Shown one piece after another: positions 1 to 8,362 of a stretch of DNA of 64,000 nt. Both the position numbers and the translations under genes were made by a program. Where the stretch lies: assembly GCF_014206975.1 (NCBI RefSeq), contig NZ_JACHOU010000002.1, positions 310,001 through 374,000 of the forward strand, read 5' to 3'. This stretch comes from Aminobacter aganoensis. GTDB lineage: Bacteria > Pseudomonadota > Alphaproteobacteria > Rhizobiales > Rhizobiaceae. How positions within the stretch are numbered: position 1 is the stretch's first letter; every line of letters starts with the position of its first letter. The notes beneath the pieces are model-generated. The model had not been told where the DNA came from. It saw only the letters and a program-made list of their open reading frames with translations, and searched no databases.

Positions 1-1
1 C

Positions 2-40
2 AAGGTCGACCCCGTTGATCCGGCGACCGACGACATTTGA
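2..40 (+). CDS. possible C-terminal tail of an upstream gene (partial)
   Basis: The first bases read in frame as KVDPVDPATDDI followed by TGA, and that stop overlaps the ATG of the next gene by one base (TGATG), a usual sign of translational coupling. Only twelve residues are visible, so no product can be named. The acidic, proline-containing tail is plausible for the end of a protein, but this rests on the overlap alone. Confidence 0.35.
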   Translation, partial: KVDPVDPATDDI

Positions 41-702
41 TGCTGTCGTCGCCTGCCCTGCCCGTCGATCCCGACCGGGATTGCCCGCTCTGCCCGCGCC
101 TGCATGATTTCATTGCCGGCTGGCGGCAGCGCGAGCCGGGCTGGTACAACGCGCCCGTCAGCAGCTTTCTTCCGCCCGAAGGCGAAGACAGCGTGCGCTT
201 CCTCATCGTCGGTCTCGCGCCGGGCGTACGCGGGGCAAACCGCACCGGGCGGCCGTTCACCGGCGACTATGCCGGCGACCTGCTCTACGCCACGCTGAAG
301 CGCTTCGGCATGGCCCGCGGCGAATTCGAGGCGCGGCCCGACGACAGCCTCGAACTGATCGGCACGGCGATCACCAATGCGGTGCGCTGCGTGCCACCCG
401 ACAACAAGCCGGTCGGCGCCGAGATCAACACCTGCCGCACCTTCCTGGTGCCGACGATCGCACGATTCCGCAACCTGAAGGCCATCCTGACGCTCGGCTC
501 GATCGGCCACCAGTCGACCGTTAGGGCGCTCGGCGCACGTGTCGCCGCCGTTCCGTTCAAGCATGGCGCACGCTCCGACGTCGGCGGCATCGCGGTGTTC
601 TCGAGCTATCACTGCTCGCGCTACAACACCAATACGGGCGTTCTGACGGAAGAAATGTTCGTCAATGTTTTCCGCGACGTAGCCAAATTCCTGCAGGAAT
701 AG
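40..702 (+). CDS. uracil-DNA glycosylase, type 5 (UDGb) family
   Basis: Base-excision repair enzyme predicted to remove uracil, and in this family also other deaminated bases, from DNA. The 220-residue protein has the family's motif 1 region, GLAPGVRGANRTGRPFTGDY near residues 58-77, and a C-terminal motif resembling H-x-S-x-x-N in the form YHCSRYNTN. Cysteines in CPLCPRL near the N-terminus, AVRCVPP and NTCRTF are placed as expected for the [4Fe-4S] cluster of type 4/5 UDGs. A TTG lies one codon upstream, but the ATG at 40 overlaps the preceding stop and is preferred. A second, type-4 UDG is encoded near 36 kb. Confidence 0.85.
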   Translation: MLSSPALPVDPDRDCPLCPRLHDFIAGWRQREPGWYNAPVSSFLPPEGEDSVRFLIVGLAPGVRGANRTGRPFTGDYAGDLLYATLKRFGMARGEFEARPDDSLELIGTAITNAVRCVPPDNKPVGAEINTCRTFLVPTIARFRNLKAILTLGSIGHQSTVRALGARVAAVPFKHGARSDVGGIAVFSSYHCSRYNTNTGVLTEEMFVNVFRDVAKFLQE

Positions 703-1140
703 AGTCAGCCCTGCGACGTCCGAGCACGGTTTTCCGGCGGATAAGTCACTGATATTTCCTTACTTTTTAGCTTCCCTGCCAACCTTCTCACGGTCGGAAC
801 CGACATTTTCCCACCGCACCCTGTCAGCAACTCTGTCAGCATGCCGCGTGGATAGCCGCCCGCCTTTTTCCACCCCCCTCTCAACCTCCCGTATCATCAC
901 CCTCGCGATCTTCCACGGGACTCCGGTGCGCACCGGGCAACGGGGGGAAGCGCCGGTGCCGGGCTGGCAGGAGGTCGGATCTTCTGCTGGGTGATGAGCC
1001 CCCAAGCCTGGGCCTTGCTGGCGGCCTGCGGAAACCCCGCTGCCGCGAAGAGCGGGGCAAGAACACCGGGCGGGGCGCGAACGTCGCGCCACATAAAATA
1101 CTATCGGAAGGCACGGCCTCGCGCCCCGCTTCCCGAACTT

Positions 1141-1168
1141 CCTCATCCTGAGCTTGTCGAAGGATGAC
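1141..1168 (+). repeat. dispersed intergenic repeat, copy 1 (CATCCTGAGC-TGTCGAAGGATG type)
   Basis: This 28-bp element begins CCTCATCCTGAGC and ends TCGAAGGATGAC, an interrupted inverted repeat (CATCCT ... AGGATG). A near-identical copy lies at 1322-1353. Short palindromic elements of this type are common between genes in Mesorhizobium-like chromosomes. Confidence 0.7.
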
Positions 1169-1212
1169 AATGGCCAGGCGCGAAAGCGAGCGTGGCGGTG
1201 AACAAGCTTGGC

Positions 1213-1262
1213 TTCTTCTCCCCGTGAACGGGGGGAGGTCCAGGCAAGAGGATGAGGGGTAG
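1213..1262 (+). repeat. second dispersed intergenic repeat family (TTCTCCCCGTGAACGGGG)
   Basis: The segment opens with the inverted repeat CCCCGT-GA-ACGGGG and runs into AGGATGAGGGGTAGCGC. It resembles a second family of rhizobial intergenic palindromes. It lies between two copies of the other repeat, so this gap is a repeat cluster. Confidence 0.55.
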
Positions 1263-1321
1263 CGCAAATCTCTGATGCGGCACGCGCCCAGCGCAACCCC
1301 CATCCTGAGCCCAAGCGCAGC

Positions 1322-1353
1322 CCTCATCCTGAGCCTGTCGAAGGATGGGATGA
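1322..1353 (+). repeat. dispersed intergenic repeat, copy 2
   Basis: Same CATCCTGAGCxTGTCGAAGGATG core as the copy at 1141, with one base change and a four-base insertion before the final TGAC. A partial third copy (CATCCTGAGCCC) precedes it at about 1303. Confidence 0.7.
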
Positions 1354-1363
1354 CGAGGCGCCT

Positions 1364-1387
1364 GCCTTCTCCCACGTGGGAGAAGGC
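1364..1387 (-). terminator. 24-bp perfect palindrome just downstream of smpB
   Basis: A perfect 24-bp palindrome centred on CACGTG with arms GCCTTCTCCCAC, ending ten bases after the smpB stop codon on the minus strand. It could fold into a strong hairpin and act as terminator or 3'-end stabiliser, though no U-run follows. It may also be another repeat element. Confidence 0.5.
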
Positions 1388-1397
1388 AATACCCGGC

Positions 1398-1877
1398 CTA
1401 CCCGCGCTCCTTGAGCAGACGGCCCTTCTCGCGGTTCCAGTCGCGCTGCTTTTCGGTCTCGCGCTTGTCGTGCAGCTTCTTGCCGCGCGCGACGGCGAGC
1501 AGCATCTTGGCCATGCCGCGATCGTTGAAGTAGATCTTGAGCGGCACGAGCGTCATGCCTTCTCGCTCGATGTTCTGGGCCAGCTTGGCCATCTCGCGCT
1601 TGTTGACGAGCAGTTTGCGGCGGCGCCGCGTCTCATGGTTGAAGCGGTTGGCCTGGAGATACTCCGGCACATAGGAATTGATCAGCCAGAGCTCGCCGCC
1701 CTCGAACGAGGCGTAGGACTCCTGGATATTGGCCTGGCCGAGGCGCAGCGACTTGATTTCGGTGCCGGTCAGGACCATGCCGGCCTCGAGCGTGTCGAGC
1801 ACCTCATAGTTGAAGCGCGCCTTGCGGTTTTCCGCGGCGATCTTGTTGTTGGGGTCGGACTTCTTGCCCTGGCTCAT
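1398..1877 (-). CDS. smpB: SsrA-binding protein SmpB
   Basis: SmpB binds tmRNA and delivers it to stalled ribosomes for trans-translation in the cytoplasm. The 159-residue length is typical. Family signatures are visible: [20 protein letters not shown] at the start, [22 protein letters not shown], the [10 protein letters not shown] basic stretch, and a lysine/arginine-rich C-terminal tail ([15 protein letters not shown]) that inserts into the mRNA channel. It lies downstream of dapA on the same strand, separated by 228 bp, an order common in Hyphomicrobiales. Confidence 0.97.
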   Translation of the reverse strand: MSQGKKSDPNNKIAAENRKARFNYEVLDTLEAGMVLTGTEIKSLRLGQANIQESYASFEGGELWLINSYVPEYLQANRFNHETRRRRKLLVNKREMAKLAQNIEREGMTLVPLKIYFNDRGMAKMLLAVARGKKLHDKRETEKQRDWNREKGRLLKERG

Positions 1878-2105
1878 GGCATCGCAATCTGTTTGGTGCG
1901 TCCTTCGGGGCGCCCCCTCGACAAGCCGGGGGGTGCACTTTCAGGGCGAGGAGGTTGCCGCGACAGTCCGGGCCGGACGCTGGAATCGCGACCTGGCGGA
2001 CGAAGCGGAACGGCTTGCCTCATTCTGAGGCGCGGAGCCTCGGGAACGCACGATCCAAAGAGCCCTACATGGCTGCGGGGAAGCTATTCCGCAACCCTTG
2101 TGGGT

Positions 2106-2987
2106 TCAGTTGATGAGGCCGGCGTGCTTCATCGCCGTGTCGATCTTCTCGGCGGTGGACGCCTCGACGGTCATCAGCGGCGAGCGCAGCACGTTCTGGA
2201 TCTTGCCGAGGCGCGACAGGGCATATTTCGCACCCGATGCGCCGGGCTCGATGAAGATCGCCTTGTGCAGCGGCATCAGGCGGTCCTGCAACTCGAGCGC
2301 CTTGTCCTTGTCGTTGGCAAGGCTCGCCTGCTGGAACTCGGCGCAAAGACGCGGCGCGACGTTCGAGGTCACGGAAATCGCGCCGACGCCGCCATGGGCG
2401 TTGAAGCCGAGCGCCGAGGCATCCTCGCCCGACATCTGGATGAAATCCTTGCCGCAGGTGATGCGCTGTTCGGAGACGCGCTCGACCTTGCCGGTCGCGT
2501 CCTTGACGCCCTTGATGTTCTTGAAGTCGTGCGCCAGCCGTCCCATCGTCTCGGGCGTCATGTCGATGACCGAGCGCGGCGGGATGTTGTAGATGATGAT
2601 CGGCAGCTTCGTCGCCTCGGCACAGGCGGCGAAATGCGCATAAAGCCCGCGCTGGGTCGGCTTGTTGTAATAGGGCGTGACGACCAGTGCGGCGTCGGCA
2701 CCAACGCTTTCGGCGAACTTCACCAGGCCGACGGCCTCTTCGGTGTTGTTCGAGCCGGCACCGGCAATGACCGGCACGCGGCCGCGGGCGACCTCGACGC
2801 AGATCTTCACCACCTGGCGATGCTCGTCATGACTCAGCGTCGGCGACTCGCCGGTGGTACCGACCGGCACCAGGCCGTTTGTGCCTTCGGCGATCTGCCA
2901 TTCGACGAACTCGCGAAAGGCTTTCTCGTCGAGACGGCCATTCGTGTCGAATGGTGTCACGAGCGCGGTGAATGAGCCTCTCAGCAT
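2106..2987 (-). CDS. dapA: 4-hydroxy-tetrahydrodipicolinate synthase
   Basis: Condenses pyruvate and aspartate semialdehyde in the first committed step of the diaminopimelate/lysine pathway. The 293-residue product (starting [13 protein letters not shown]) is a standard-length TIM barrel with GTTGESPTL for carboxylate binding, Tyr133 in IIYNIPPRS and Schiff-base Lys162 in IKGVKDATG. The frame stays open upstream, but the ATG at 2987 has a GGAG ribosome site and matches the family N-terminus. It diverges from the lytic transglycosylase gene. Confidence 0.95.
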   Translation of the reverse strand: MLRGSFTALVTPFDTNGRLDEKAFREFVEWQIAEGTNGLVPVGTTGESPTLSHDEHRQVVKICVEVARGRVPVIAGAGSNNTEEAVGLVKFAESVGADAALVVTPYYNKPTQRGLYAHFAACAEATKLPIIIYNIPPRSVIDMTPETMGRLAHDFKNIKGVKDATGKVERVSEQRITCGKDFIQMSGEDASALGFNAHGGVGAISVTSNVAPRLCAEFQQASLANDKDKALELQDRLMPLHKAIFIEPGASGAKYALSRLGKIQNVLRSPLMTVEASTAEKIDTAMKHAGLIN

Positions 2988-3218
2988 ATCGTCCAACTCC
3001 AGGAACCCTACGGTTTCACGGTCTGTTTGATGTCGCCGGCTTTCTAGCCGAAAGCGGGGCCGCGCACCATAGTCTCGACACCAATTTGCGGCAAGTGTGA
3101 GCGCCACTTATATGAGTTCGAATCGAACGACCGCGCTAACCTTTCATTAACCGGCTCTTCACCAGATAAACCTAGTCTCGAACGATCCGCTCCCGACCAC
3201 ACCCCGCAAGGATAGGGA

Positions 3219-5261
3219 ATGACCAAGATCATTCCGGCAGCCAGGCCGCATCATCTCGCGCTTTTGAGCGCTCTTTTGACCCTGGTGCCCCTGCCCGCCG
3301 GGAGTTCCAGCATCGACCCGCAGGCGACATCGGCCCTGCCGTTCGCGTCGATCGGCAAGCCGGATGCGGTGCGCGCGGCCTTCGGCACGATCGATCAGCT
3401 CAAGAACGGGCTCGACGCCCTGTCCAGCGGCGATTTCACGCAGGCCCGTGCGGTGCGCGACAGCCTGCCGGCGACCGCGCTCGACCGCCACATCCTGATG
3501 TGGGCGATCGCCATCAATGGCGGCGACAAGGTTCCCAGCGCCGACATCGCGGCTGCCGCCCAGGCGCTGCCATCGTGGCCGGGCCTCGCCACGCTGCGCC
3601 GCAACAGCGAACGCGCCATGGCGCGCGAGGCGCCGGCCCCGCGCGTCGTCGTGCGGGCCTTCGCCGGCAGCGAGCCGCAGACCGTCCAGGGTGCGATGCT
3701 GCTCGCCCGCGCCCAGGTGGAGCTCGGCGACGCCAAGGCGGCGCGCGCAACCATCGCCCCGTTCTGGCGCACCGAAAAGCTCGAGGCCAAGCAGGAAGTC
3801 GCGGTCCTCGCCGAATTCGCAGCACTAATCCCGGCGGCCGACCACCGCATCCGCATGGAAAGAATGCTCTATGCGGACCGGGTCAACTCGGCGGCCCGCG
3901 TCGCCGAACTGGCCGGCGCCAAGCCGCTGGCCGACGCCTGGTCGGCGGTCATCAAGGGCGACAAGAAGGCGGCGGCGCTGCTCGAAGCCGTACCGGCAAG
4001 CCAACGTTCGGCCGGCTATTTCTTCGCCAAGTCGCGCTACCTGCGCAAGCAGGACAAGTTCACCGACGCAGCCGCCGCCATGCTCAAGGCGCCGAAGGAC
4101 AGGGCCAGCCTGGTCGATCCCGACGCCTGGTGGATCGAACGGCGCGTGCTGTCGCGCGAATTGCTCGATGCCGGCGACATCAAGACCGCCTACCGGATCG
4201 CTGCGGCGCATTCGGCCGAAAGCCCGACCAATGCCGTCGAAGCCGAGTTCCATGCCGGCTGGTATGCGCTGCGCGGCCTGAACGATGCCAAGACTGCGTC
4301 GGTCCATTTCGAACGCATCGCCAAGATTGCCGGAAGCCCGATCTCGCTGTCGCGCGCCTATTACTGGCTCGGCCGGGCGGCCGAGGCCGGCGGCCCGGGC
4401 AACGCGAAGGACTATTTCGCGCGGGCCGCCACCTACGGCACCACCTTCTACGGCCAGCTCGCCGCCGAAAGGATCGGCCGCAAGGCGCTCAACGTCGCCT
4501 ATCCCGCACCAACCGCCGCCGACCGCCAGACCTTCGCCCAGCGCGAGGCCATCAGCGCGATCACGCGGCTCGAAGGCGCAGGCTACCCCGCCTATGCCGA
4601 GATGCTCTATCGCGATCTCGCCGCGCAGTTGAACAGCCCGGGCGAATTGGCGCTTCTCGCCAACATGGCCGAGAGGCAGGACAACCACTATCTCGCCCTG
4701 CGCGTCGGCAAGATTGCCGCCCAGCGCGGTCTCGACGTCGGAGCATTGTCGCATCCGGTCGGCGTCATCCCGACTTCGGCAAACATCTCCGGCTCGGGCA
4801 AGGCTCTTGCCTATGCGATCGCGCGGCAGGAAAGCGAGTTCAAGGTCTCGGCGGTTTCCAAAGCCGGAGCGCGCGGGCTGCTGCAGCTGATGCCGGGCAC
4901 GGCAAAGGACCTGGCGAAGAAGGCCGGCCTGGCCTATTCGCAGGATCGCCTCACCTCCGACGCGGGCTACAACGCAACCCTGGGCGCGAATTTCCTCGGC
5001 GAGCAGCTTGGCCGCTTCGACGGCTCCTACGTGCTGACCTTCGCCGGCTACAACGCCGGCCCGCGCCGCGCCGACCAGTGGATCGCGCGCTATGGCGACC
5101 CCCGCGGCAAGGACATCGACACGGTCGTCGACTGGATCGAACGCATCCCGTTCTCGGAGACCCGCAGCTACGTCCAGCGCGTCATGGAGAACTATCAGGT
5201 CTACAAGATGCGGCTGTCGGGCAGCTACGACATCAATGGCGACCTGATGAACGGCCGCTGA
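3219..5261 (+). CDS. soluble lytic murein transglycosylase (Slt70-like)
   Basis: Predicted periplasmic enzyme cleaving the MurNAc-GlcNAc bond of peptidoglycan with formation of 1,6-anhydro-MurNAc. The 680-residue protein starts with a signal peptide (hydrophobic LALLSALLTLVPLPAG). A long alpha-helical superhelical U-domain covers about residues 40-510, and a C-terminal SLT domain follows. Catalytic Glu538 sits in ARQESEF, followed by AGARGLLQLMPGTA and the FAGYNAGPRR motif near the end. Such enzymes often sit near dapA in rhizobia and contribute to cell-wall turnover. Confidence 0.93.
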   Translation: MTKIIPAARPHHLALLSALLTLVPLPAGSSSIDPQATSALPFASIGKPDAVRAAFGTIDQLKNGLDALSSGDFTQARAVRDSLPATALDRHILMWAIAINGGDKVPSADIAAAAQALPSWPGLATLRRNSERAMAREAPAPRVVVRAFAGSEPQTVQGAMLLARAQVELGDAKAARATIAPFWRTEKLEAKQEVAVLAEFAALIPAADHRIRMERMLYADRVNSAARVAELAGAKPLADAWSAVIKGDKKAAALLEAVPASQRSAGYFFAKSRYLRKQDKFTDAAAAMLKAPKDRASLVDPDAWWIERRVLSRELLDAGDIKTAYRIAAAHSAESPTNAVEAEFHAGWYALRGLNDAKTASVHFERIAKIAGSPISLSRAYYWLGRAAEAGGPGNAKDYFARAATYGTTFYGQLAAERIGRKALNVAYPAPTAADRQTFAQREAISAITRLEGAGYPAYAEMLYRDLAAQLNSPGELALLANMAERQDNHYLALRVGKIAAQRGLDVGALSHPVGVIPTSANISGSGKALAYAIARQESEFKVSAVSKAGARGLLQLMPGTAKDLAKKAGLAYSQDRLTSDAGYNATLGANFLGEQLGRFDGSYVLTFAGYNAGPRRADQWIARYGDPRGKDIDTVVDWIERIPFSETRSYVQRVMENYQVYKMRLSGSYDINGDLMNGR

Positions 5262-5362
5262 GGCGCAGTTGTGCCTGCCTCCATGCCGATTTGACCTCGC
5301 CCCGGGGCTTCGCTAGCTAGTTCGGGCAAGCGCGGCGGCGCTCTGGGTGGAGAAGCGGCGCG

Positions 5363-6247
5363 ATGGTCAACGGGAACGGCTTTTCAGATTTCTTCTACGC
5401 GTCGCAAGACGGCCTGAAGCTTCATGCACGGATATATGGCGATAGCACTCGAGGCGGCTTGCCGGTCGTCTGCCTGCCGGGACTGACGCGCAACGCACGC
5501 GATTTTCACGAGCTGGCGCTTCGCCTTGCCAACGATCCGGAAAATCCCTGTCGAATCATATGCTTCGACTATCGTGGCCGCGGACTGTCGGCCTACGATC
5601 CGAACTGGCAGAACTACAATGTCGGGGTCGAGACGGCGGACGTCATCGCCGGTCTCGACGCGCTGGGCATCGATGAAGCCGCCTTCATCGGCACGTCGCG
5701 CGGCGGCCTGATCATCCATGTGCTCGGCGCGATGCGCCCTGCCCTGATCAAGGCAGCGGTGCTGAACGACATCGGCCCGGTGATCGAAGCGGCCGGACTT
5801 GCGCACATCCGTTCGTACCTGGAAAACGCCCCTCGCCCGGCCGATTTCGCCGGTGCGATCGAACTGCAAAAAACCATCCACGGCGCTGCGTTTCCGGCGC
5901 TGGCCGAGGCCGACTGGCAGCGATTCGTCCGCGCCATCTATCGCGACGAAGACGGCAGGCCGGTCGCCGACTACGACCCGGCCTTGATCAACACGGTTCT
6001 GGCCATGGATCTGACCCAGCCGCTGCCAGATCTGTGGCCGCAGTTCGAGTCGCTGGCATCGATCCCGATGCTCGTAATCCGGGGTGAGAATTCACGACTG
6101 CTGTCATCGGCAACGCTGGACGAGATGGGGCGGAGACATCCGCAATTCGAAGCGATGACGGTTGGCGGCCAGGGTCACGCGCCATTGCTTGAGAGCGGGG
6201 ATTTGCCTGACCGGATCGCCGGGTTCCTGAGCGAAAGCTCAGCTTAG
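5363..6247 (+). CDS. alpha/beta-fold hydrolase
   Basis: Cytoplasmic serine hydrolase of unknown substrate, 294 residues. The nucleophile elbow is GTSRGG with Ser112; the oxyanion-side motif is LPGLTRNARDF near residues 38-48, and a C-terminal GQGHAP supplies the candidate catalytic histidine. The DYRGRGLS strand after the first motif is typical of the carboxylesterase/epoxide-hydrolase-like group. A GGAG site precedes the ATG. A 101-bp gap separates it from the transglycosylase, and a bidirectional terminator separates it from the convergent porin gene. Confidence 0.85.
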   Translation: MVNGNGFSDFFYASQDGLKLHARIYGDSTRGGLPVVCLPGLTRNARDFHELALRLANDPENPCRIICFDYRGRGLSAYDPNWQNYNVGVETADVIAGLDALGIDEAAFIGTSRGGLIIHVLGAMRPALIKAAVLNDIGPVIEAAGLAHIRSYLENAPRPADFAGAIELQKTIHGAAFPALAEADWQRFVRAIYRDEDGRPVADYDPALINTVLAMDLTQPLPDLWPQFESLASIPMLVIRGENSRLLSSATLDEMGRRHPQFEAMTVGGQGHAPLLESGDLPDRIAGFLSESSA

Positions 6248-6332
6248 CCCATCTATACCTGTTGTCGCCAAATGCCGGCTGAGCACACCGCCGGGTGCAG
6301 GCGACCGGATCCACGGCACATTTCACAACGAA

Positions 6333-6360
6333 AAAACCCGGCGGTTGCCCGCCGGGTTTT
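6333..6360. terminator. bidirectional intrinsic terminator
   Basis: A 12-bp perfect stem (AAAACCCGGCGG with CCGCCGGGTTTT) closes a four-base loop between the convergent hydrolase and porin genes. A-tracts and T-tracts on both sides let it work in either direction. Confidence 0.85.
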
Positions 6361-6383
6361 CCTCAGATCAGCAGATGAGCTGA

Positions 6384-7499
6384 TTAGAACGAAGCGTCGA
6401 GACGCAGGAAGCCCGAGAACACGCCGTCGTTGTCTGGGTTGGCGACGGTGGCCTCATAGCTGTCGCCGTCGTTGTAGTTGAGCGCCAGCTTGGCACTCAG
6501 GTTTTCGACGATCGTGTAGTCGATGACGGCGCCAATTGCCCAGTCGTCGGCACCGCTCGACATCGTCTGGCCGGTAGTGAAGTTACCGAAATGGCGATCC
6601 GAGAAGTACTGAGCACCAGCACCGATCGACAGCTTGTCGTTGACGGCATACTTCAGGTAGCCGCCGAGCGACCACTCGTAGCCGGAGTAGTGATCGAGCA
6701 GGCCAAGCCAGGTTGCGCCGGATTCATAGGTTGCAATCGCCTGGATGGTCAGAGCGTCGGTCGCCTTGACGTTCGCAACGCCCTTGAGGGCGAACTCTTC
6801 GAAGCGGTCGTCATAGGCGGCGAAAAGGTTGACCGAACCCCAGCCCTGCGACACCGACACCTTGCCGACGACGAGCGGCATGTAGTCATAGTTGCTGTCT
6901 TCTTCTTCCAGGCTGAGCGACACTGCGATGCCGTTGCCGGCGTCGAAGGTGTAGCGGATCTGGTTGATGAAGTCGCCGCCGCCCTTGTCGAACTCGCCGG
7001 CGAGGGCACCGTCCCACAGGGTGTCGTTACGACCGACCATCAGGCCGCCGAGTTCGAAGAAGGCATAACGGAGGCCCATGGCCGAGTCGTCCGAATATGC
7101 GCGAAAGCCAACGCCATTCGGCGCAGCGAAGGTGCCGCCGTCGTTTGCCCATTCAACTTCGATGAAGCGACGGAACGTGCCGTATTCGGTTTCCGAACGG
7201 GCGTCGAGGTTGACGCGAGCCTTGGTCGTCTTGCGCCAGCCGTTTTCACCCTCGTCAACCGCTGGGGTCGCCGAGTTATCCTCGACGTTGTCGAAGCCGA
7301 TCTCGTAACGAACGAGGCCGCCGATCTTGAGGCAGGTCTCGGTGCCGGGGATGTAGTAGAAGCCCGCGCCGTAGACGTCGCAGATGCGGACGTATTCCAT
7401 GGGTTCCGGCTCAGCGACGACGACAGCGTCGGCCGCACGAGCGCCGGAGACTGCGAGCAGAGCCGCAGCGGAGCCGAGAAGAAGGCTCTTAATGTTCAT
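6384..7499 (-). CDS. Omp2-type outer-membrane porin, copy 1
   Basis: Predicted trimeric 16-stranded general porin of the rhizobial/Brucella Omp2 family (porin_2), 371 residues. A cleavable signal peptide (MNIKSLLLGSAAALLAVSGARA) precedes mature ADAVVVAEPEP. The family signature YVRICDVYGAGFYYIPGTET with paired cysteines follows, and the chain ends in phenylalanine (RLDASF), as beta-barrel proteins do for BamA recognition. The frame extends upstream through the tRNA gene, but the ATG at 7499 has a GGAGG site and the signal peptide. It is divergent from copy 2 at 8189; both share the same leader and signal-peptide DNA. Confidence 0.93.
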   Translation of the reverse strand: MNIKSLLLGSAAALLAVSGARAADAVVVAEPEPMEYVRICDVYGAGFYYIPGTETCLKIGGLVRYEIGFDNVEDNSATPAVDEGENGWRKTTKARVNLDARSETEYGTFRRFIEVEWANDGGTFAAPNGVGFRAYSDDSAMGLRYAFFELGGLMVGRNDTLWDGALAGEFDKGGGDFINQIRYTFDAGNGIAVSLSLEEEDSNYDYMPLVVGKVSVSQGWGSVNLFAAYDDRFEEFALKGVANVKATDALTIQAIATYESGATWLGLLDHYSGYEWSLGGYLKYAVNDKLSIGAGAQYFSDRHFGNFTTGQTMSSGADDWAIGAVIDYTIVENLSAKLALNYNDGDSYEATVANPDNDGVFSGFLRLDASF

Positions 7500-7516
7500 T
7501 TTCTGACCTCCAGTCA
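7326..7516 (-). repeat. 191-bp identical inverted block, copy in porin 1
   Basis: Read on the minus strand, this block is base-for-base identical to 8172-8362. It covers the ribosome binding site, signal peptide and first 50 or so residues of the porin. The first mismatch on the coding side is the AAG-ATC versus AAG-GTC codon change (Ile to Val). Identity in 5' leader plus coding DNA, next to clearly diverged downstream halves, points to recent gene conversion. Confidence 0.9.
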
Positions 7517-7646
7517 GAATCGCGATCGCAAGCCGAAAAACGGACGAACAAGCGAGCACGATAGCGCCGCAATCGCTGGCCGTTTCGACGCAAGCGATTG
7601 AAATAGCGATTGTTTCTGGAGTTCTTGAGATTTGACGGCTTGAAGC

Positions 7647-7737
7647 TGGCGGAGAGGATGGGATTCGAACCCACGAGAAGCTTTTGACCTCTACTCCCTT
7701 AGCAGGGGAGCGCCTTCGACCACTCGGCCACCTCTCC
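7647..7737 (-). tRNA. tRNA-Ser(GCU)
   Basis: Read on the minus strand the RNA starts GGAGAGGUGGCCGAGUGGUC and ends with GGUUCGAAUCCCAUCCUCUCCG plus an encoded CCA. The acceptor stem GGAGAGG/CCUCUCC is perfect, the anticodon loop is CUGCUAA with anticodon GCU, and a long variable arm is present as expected for serine. It lies in the gap between the two divergent porin genes. Confidence 0.97.
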
Positions 7738-8171
7738 GTTGCGCGCTGGATAAAGAAAAGGTGCGGCACAATCAATAAGGCTTTGCGTCAATCGACGGGA
7801 AAAAGCGCTGTCTGCCTGGCGAATTACGAATCGGCCGCGCAGCTGCTGTCGCCGAATGCCTTGGAAAAGGCCTACGATTCGAAGCTTGGCACTGTCCCGC
7901 ATTGCCTGGATGCCCAGAAATGCGGTGTCGAAACGGCGCCATTTCTTAATGAGTTCTTTATGGGGGGTATCAAATCGTGTCATTTGTGCAACATCGCCAT
8001 GCGATAGAGCGCCGGGACGCCCTTGCCGGTTGCGTTGGTTGTTGAACCGCGGCGGCTCATGGGTAATGTCGGGGTCGAAGAGGGAGCGCGGTGCGCATCT
8101 TTTTCAAACGGGGATGGGGCAGGGAACGCTGTCCTTCAGCAAAAAATACCCAGACCCTCTTTTGAAACTTT
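7738..8171. other. intergenic region upstream of porin 2
   Basis: About 430 bp between tRNA-Ser and the second porin. No plausible coding frame, hairpin or known RNA was seen. It must carry the tRNA promoter (minus) and the porin 2 promoter (plus), but I could not pick convincing boxes. Unlike the start-codon region, it shows no obvious similarity to the porin 1 upstream side. Confidence 0.5.
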
Positions 8172-8362
8172 TGACTGGAGGTCAGAAAATGAACATTAAG
8201 AGCCTTCTTCTCGGCTCCGCTGCGGCTCTGCTCGCAGTCTCCGGCGCTCGTGCGGCCGACGCTGTCGTCGTCGCTGAGCCGGAACCCATGGAATACGTCC
8301 GCATCTGCGACGTCTACGGCGCGGGCTTCTACTACATCCCCGGCACCGAGACCTGCCTCAAG
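8172..8362 (+). repeat. 191-bp identical inverted block, copy in porin 2
   Basis: Exact inverted counterpart of 7326-7516, starting eleven bases before the GGAGG ribosome site and ending inside codon 58 of porin 2. The pair could form a large inverted repeat spanning about 1 kb with the tRNA gene in the loop, allowing recombination that inverts the middle segment. Confidence 0.9.

Larger units (their letters stand above)
703..1397. other. 700-bp intergenic region with repeats and hairpins
   Basis: No convincing protein gene lies between the UDG stop and the smpB stop. Frames open here on the minus strand translate into the repeat-derived string LRQAQDE and similar, which is typical of non-coding repeats. 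The left half holds GC-rich hairpins, for example a 14-bp perfect palindrome at 922-935 and a stem pairing 1035-1041 with 1051-1057. The right half holds dispersed rhizobial-type repeats, listed separately. A structured RNA cannot be excluded, but I recognise no known family. Confidence 0.6.

Noticed and set aside
760-1375. Small minus-strand protein genes between the UDG and smpB
   Set aside because: Their translations cover the dispersed repeats and hairpins, with no domain or ribosome site.
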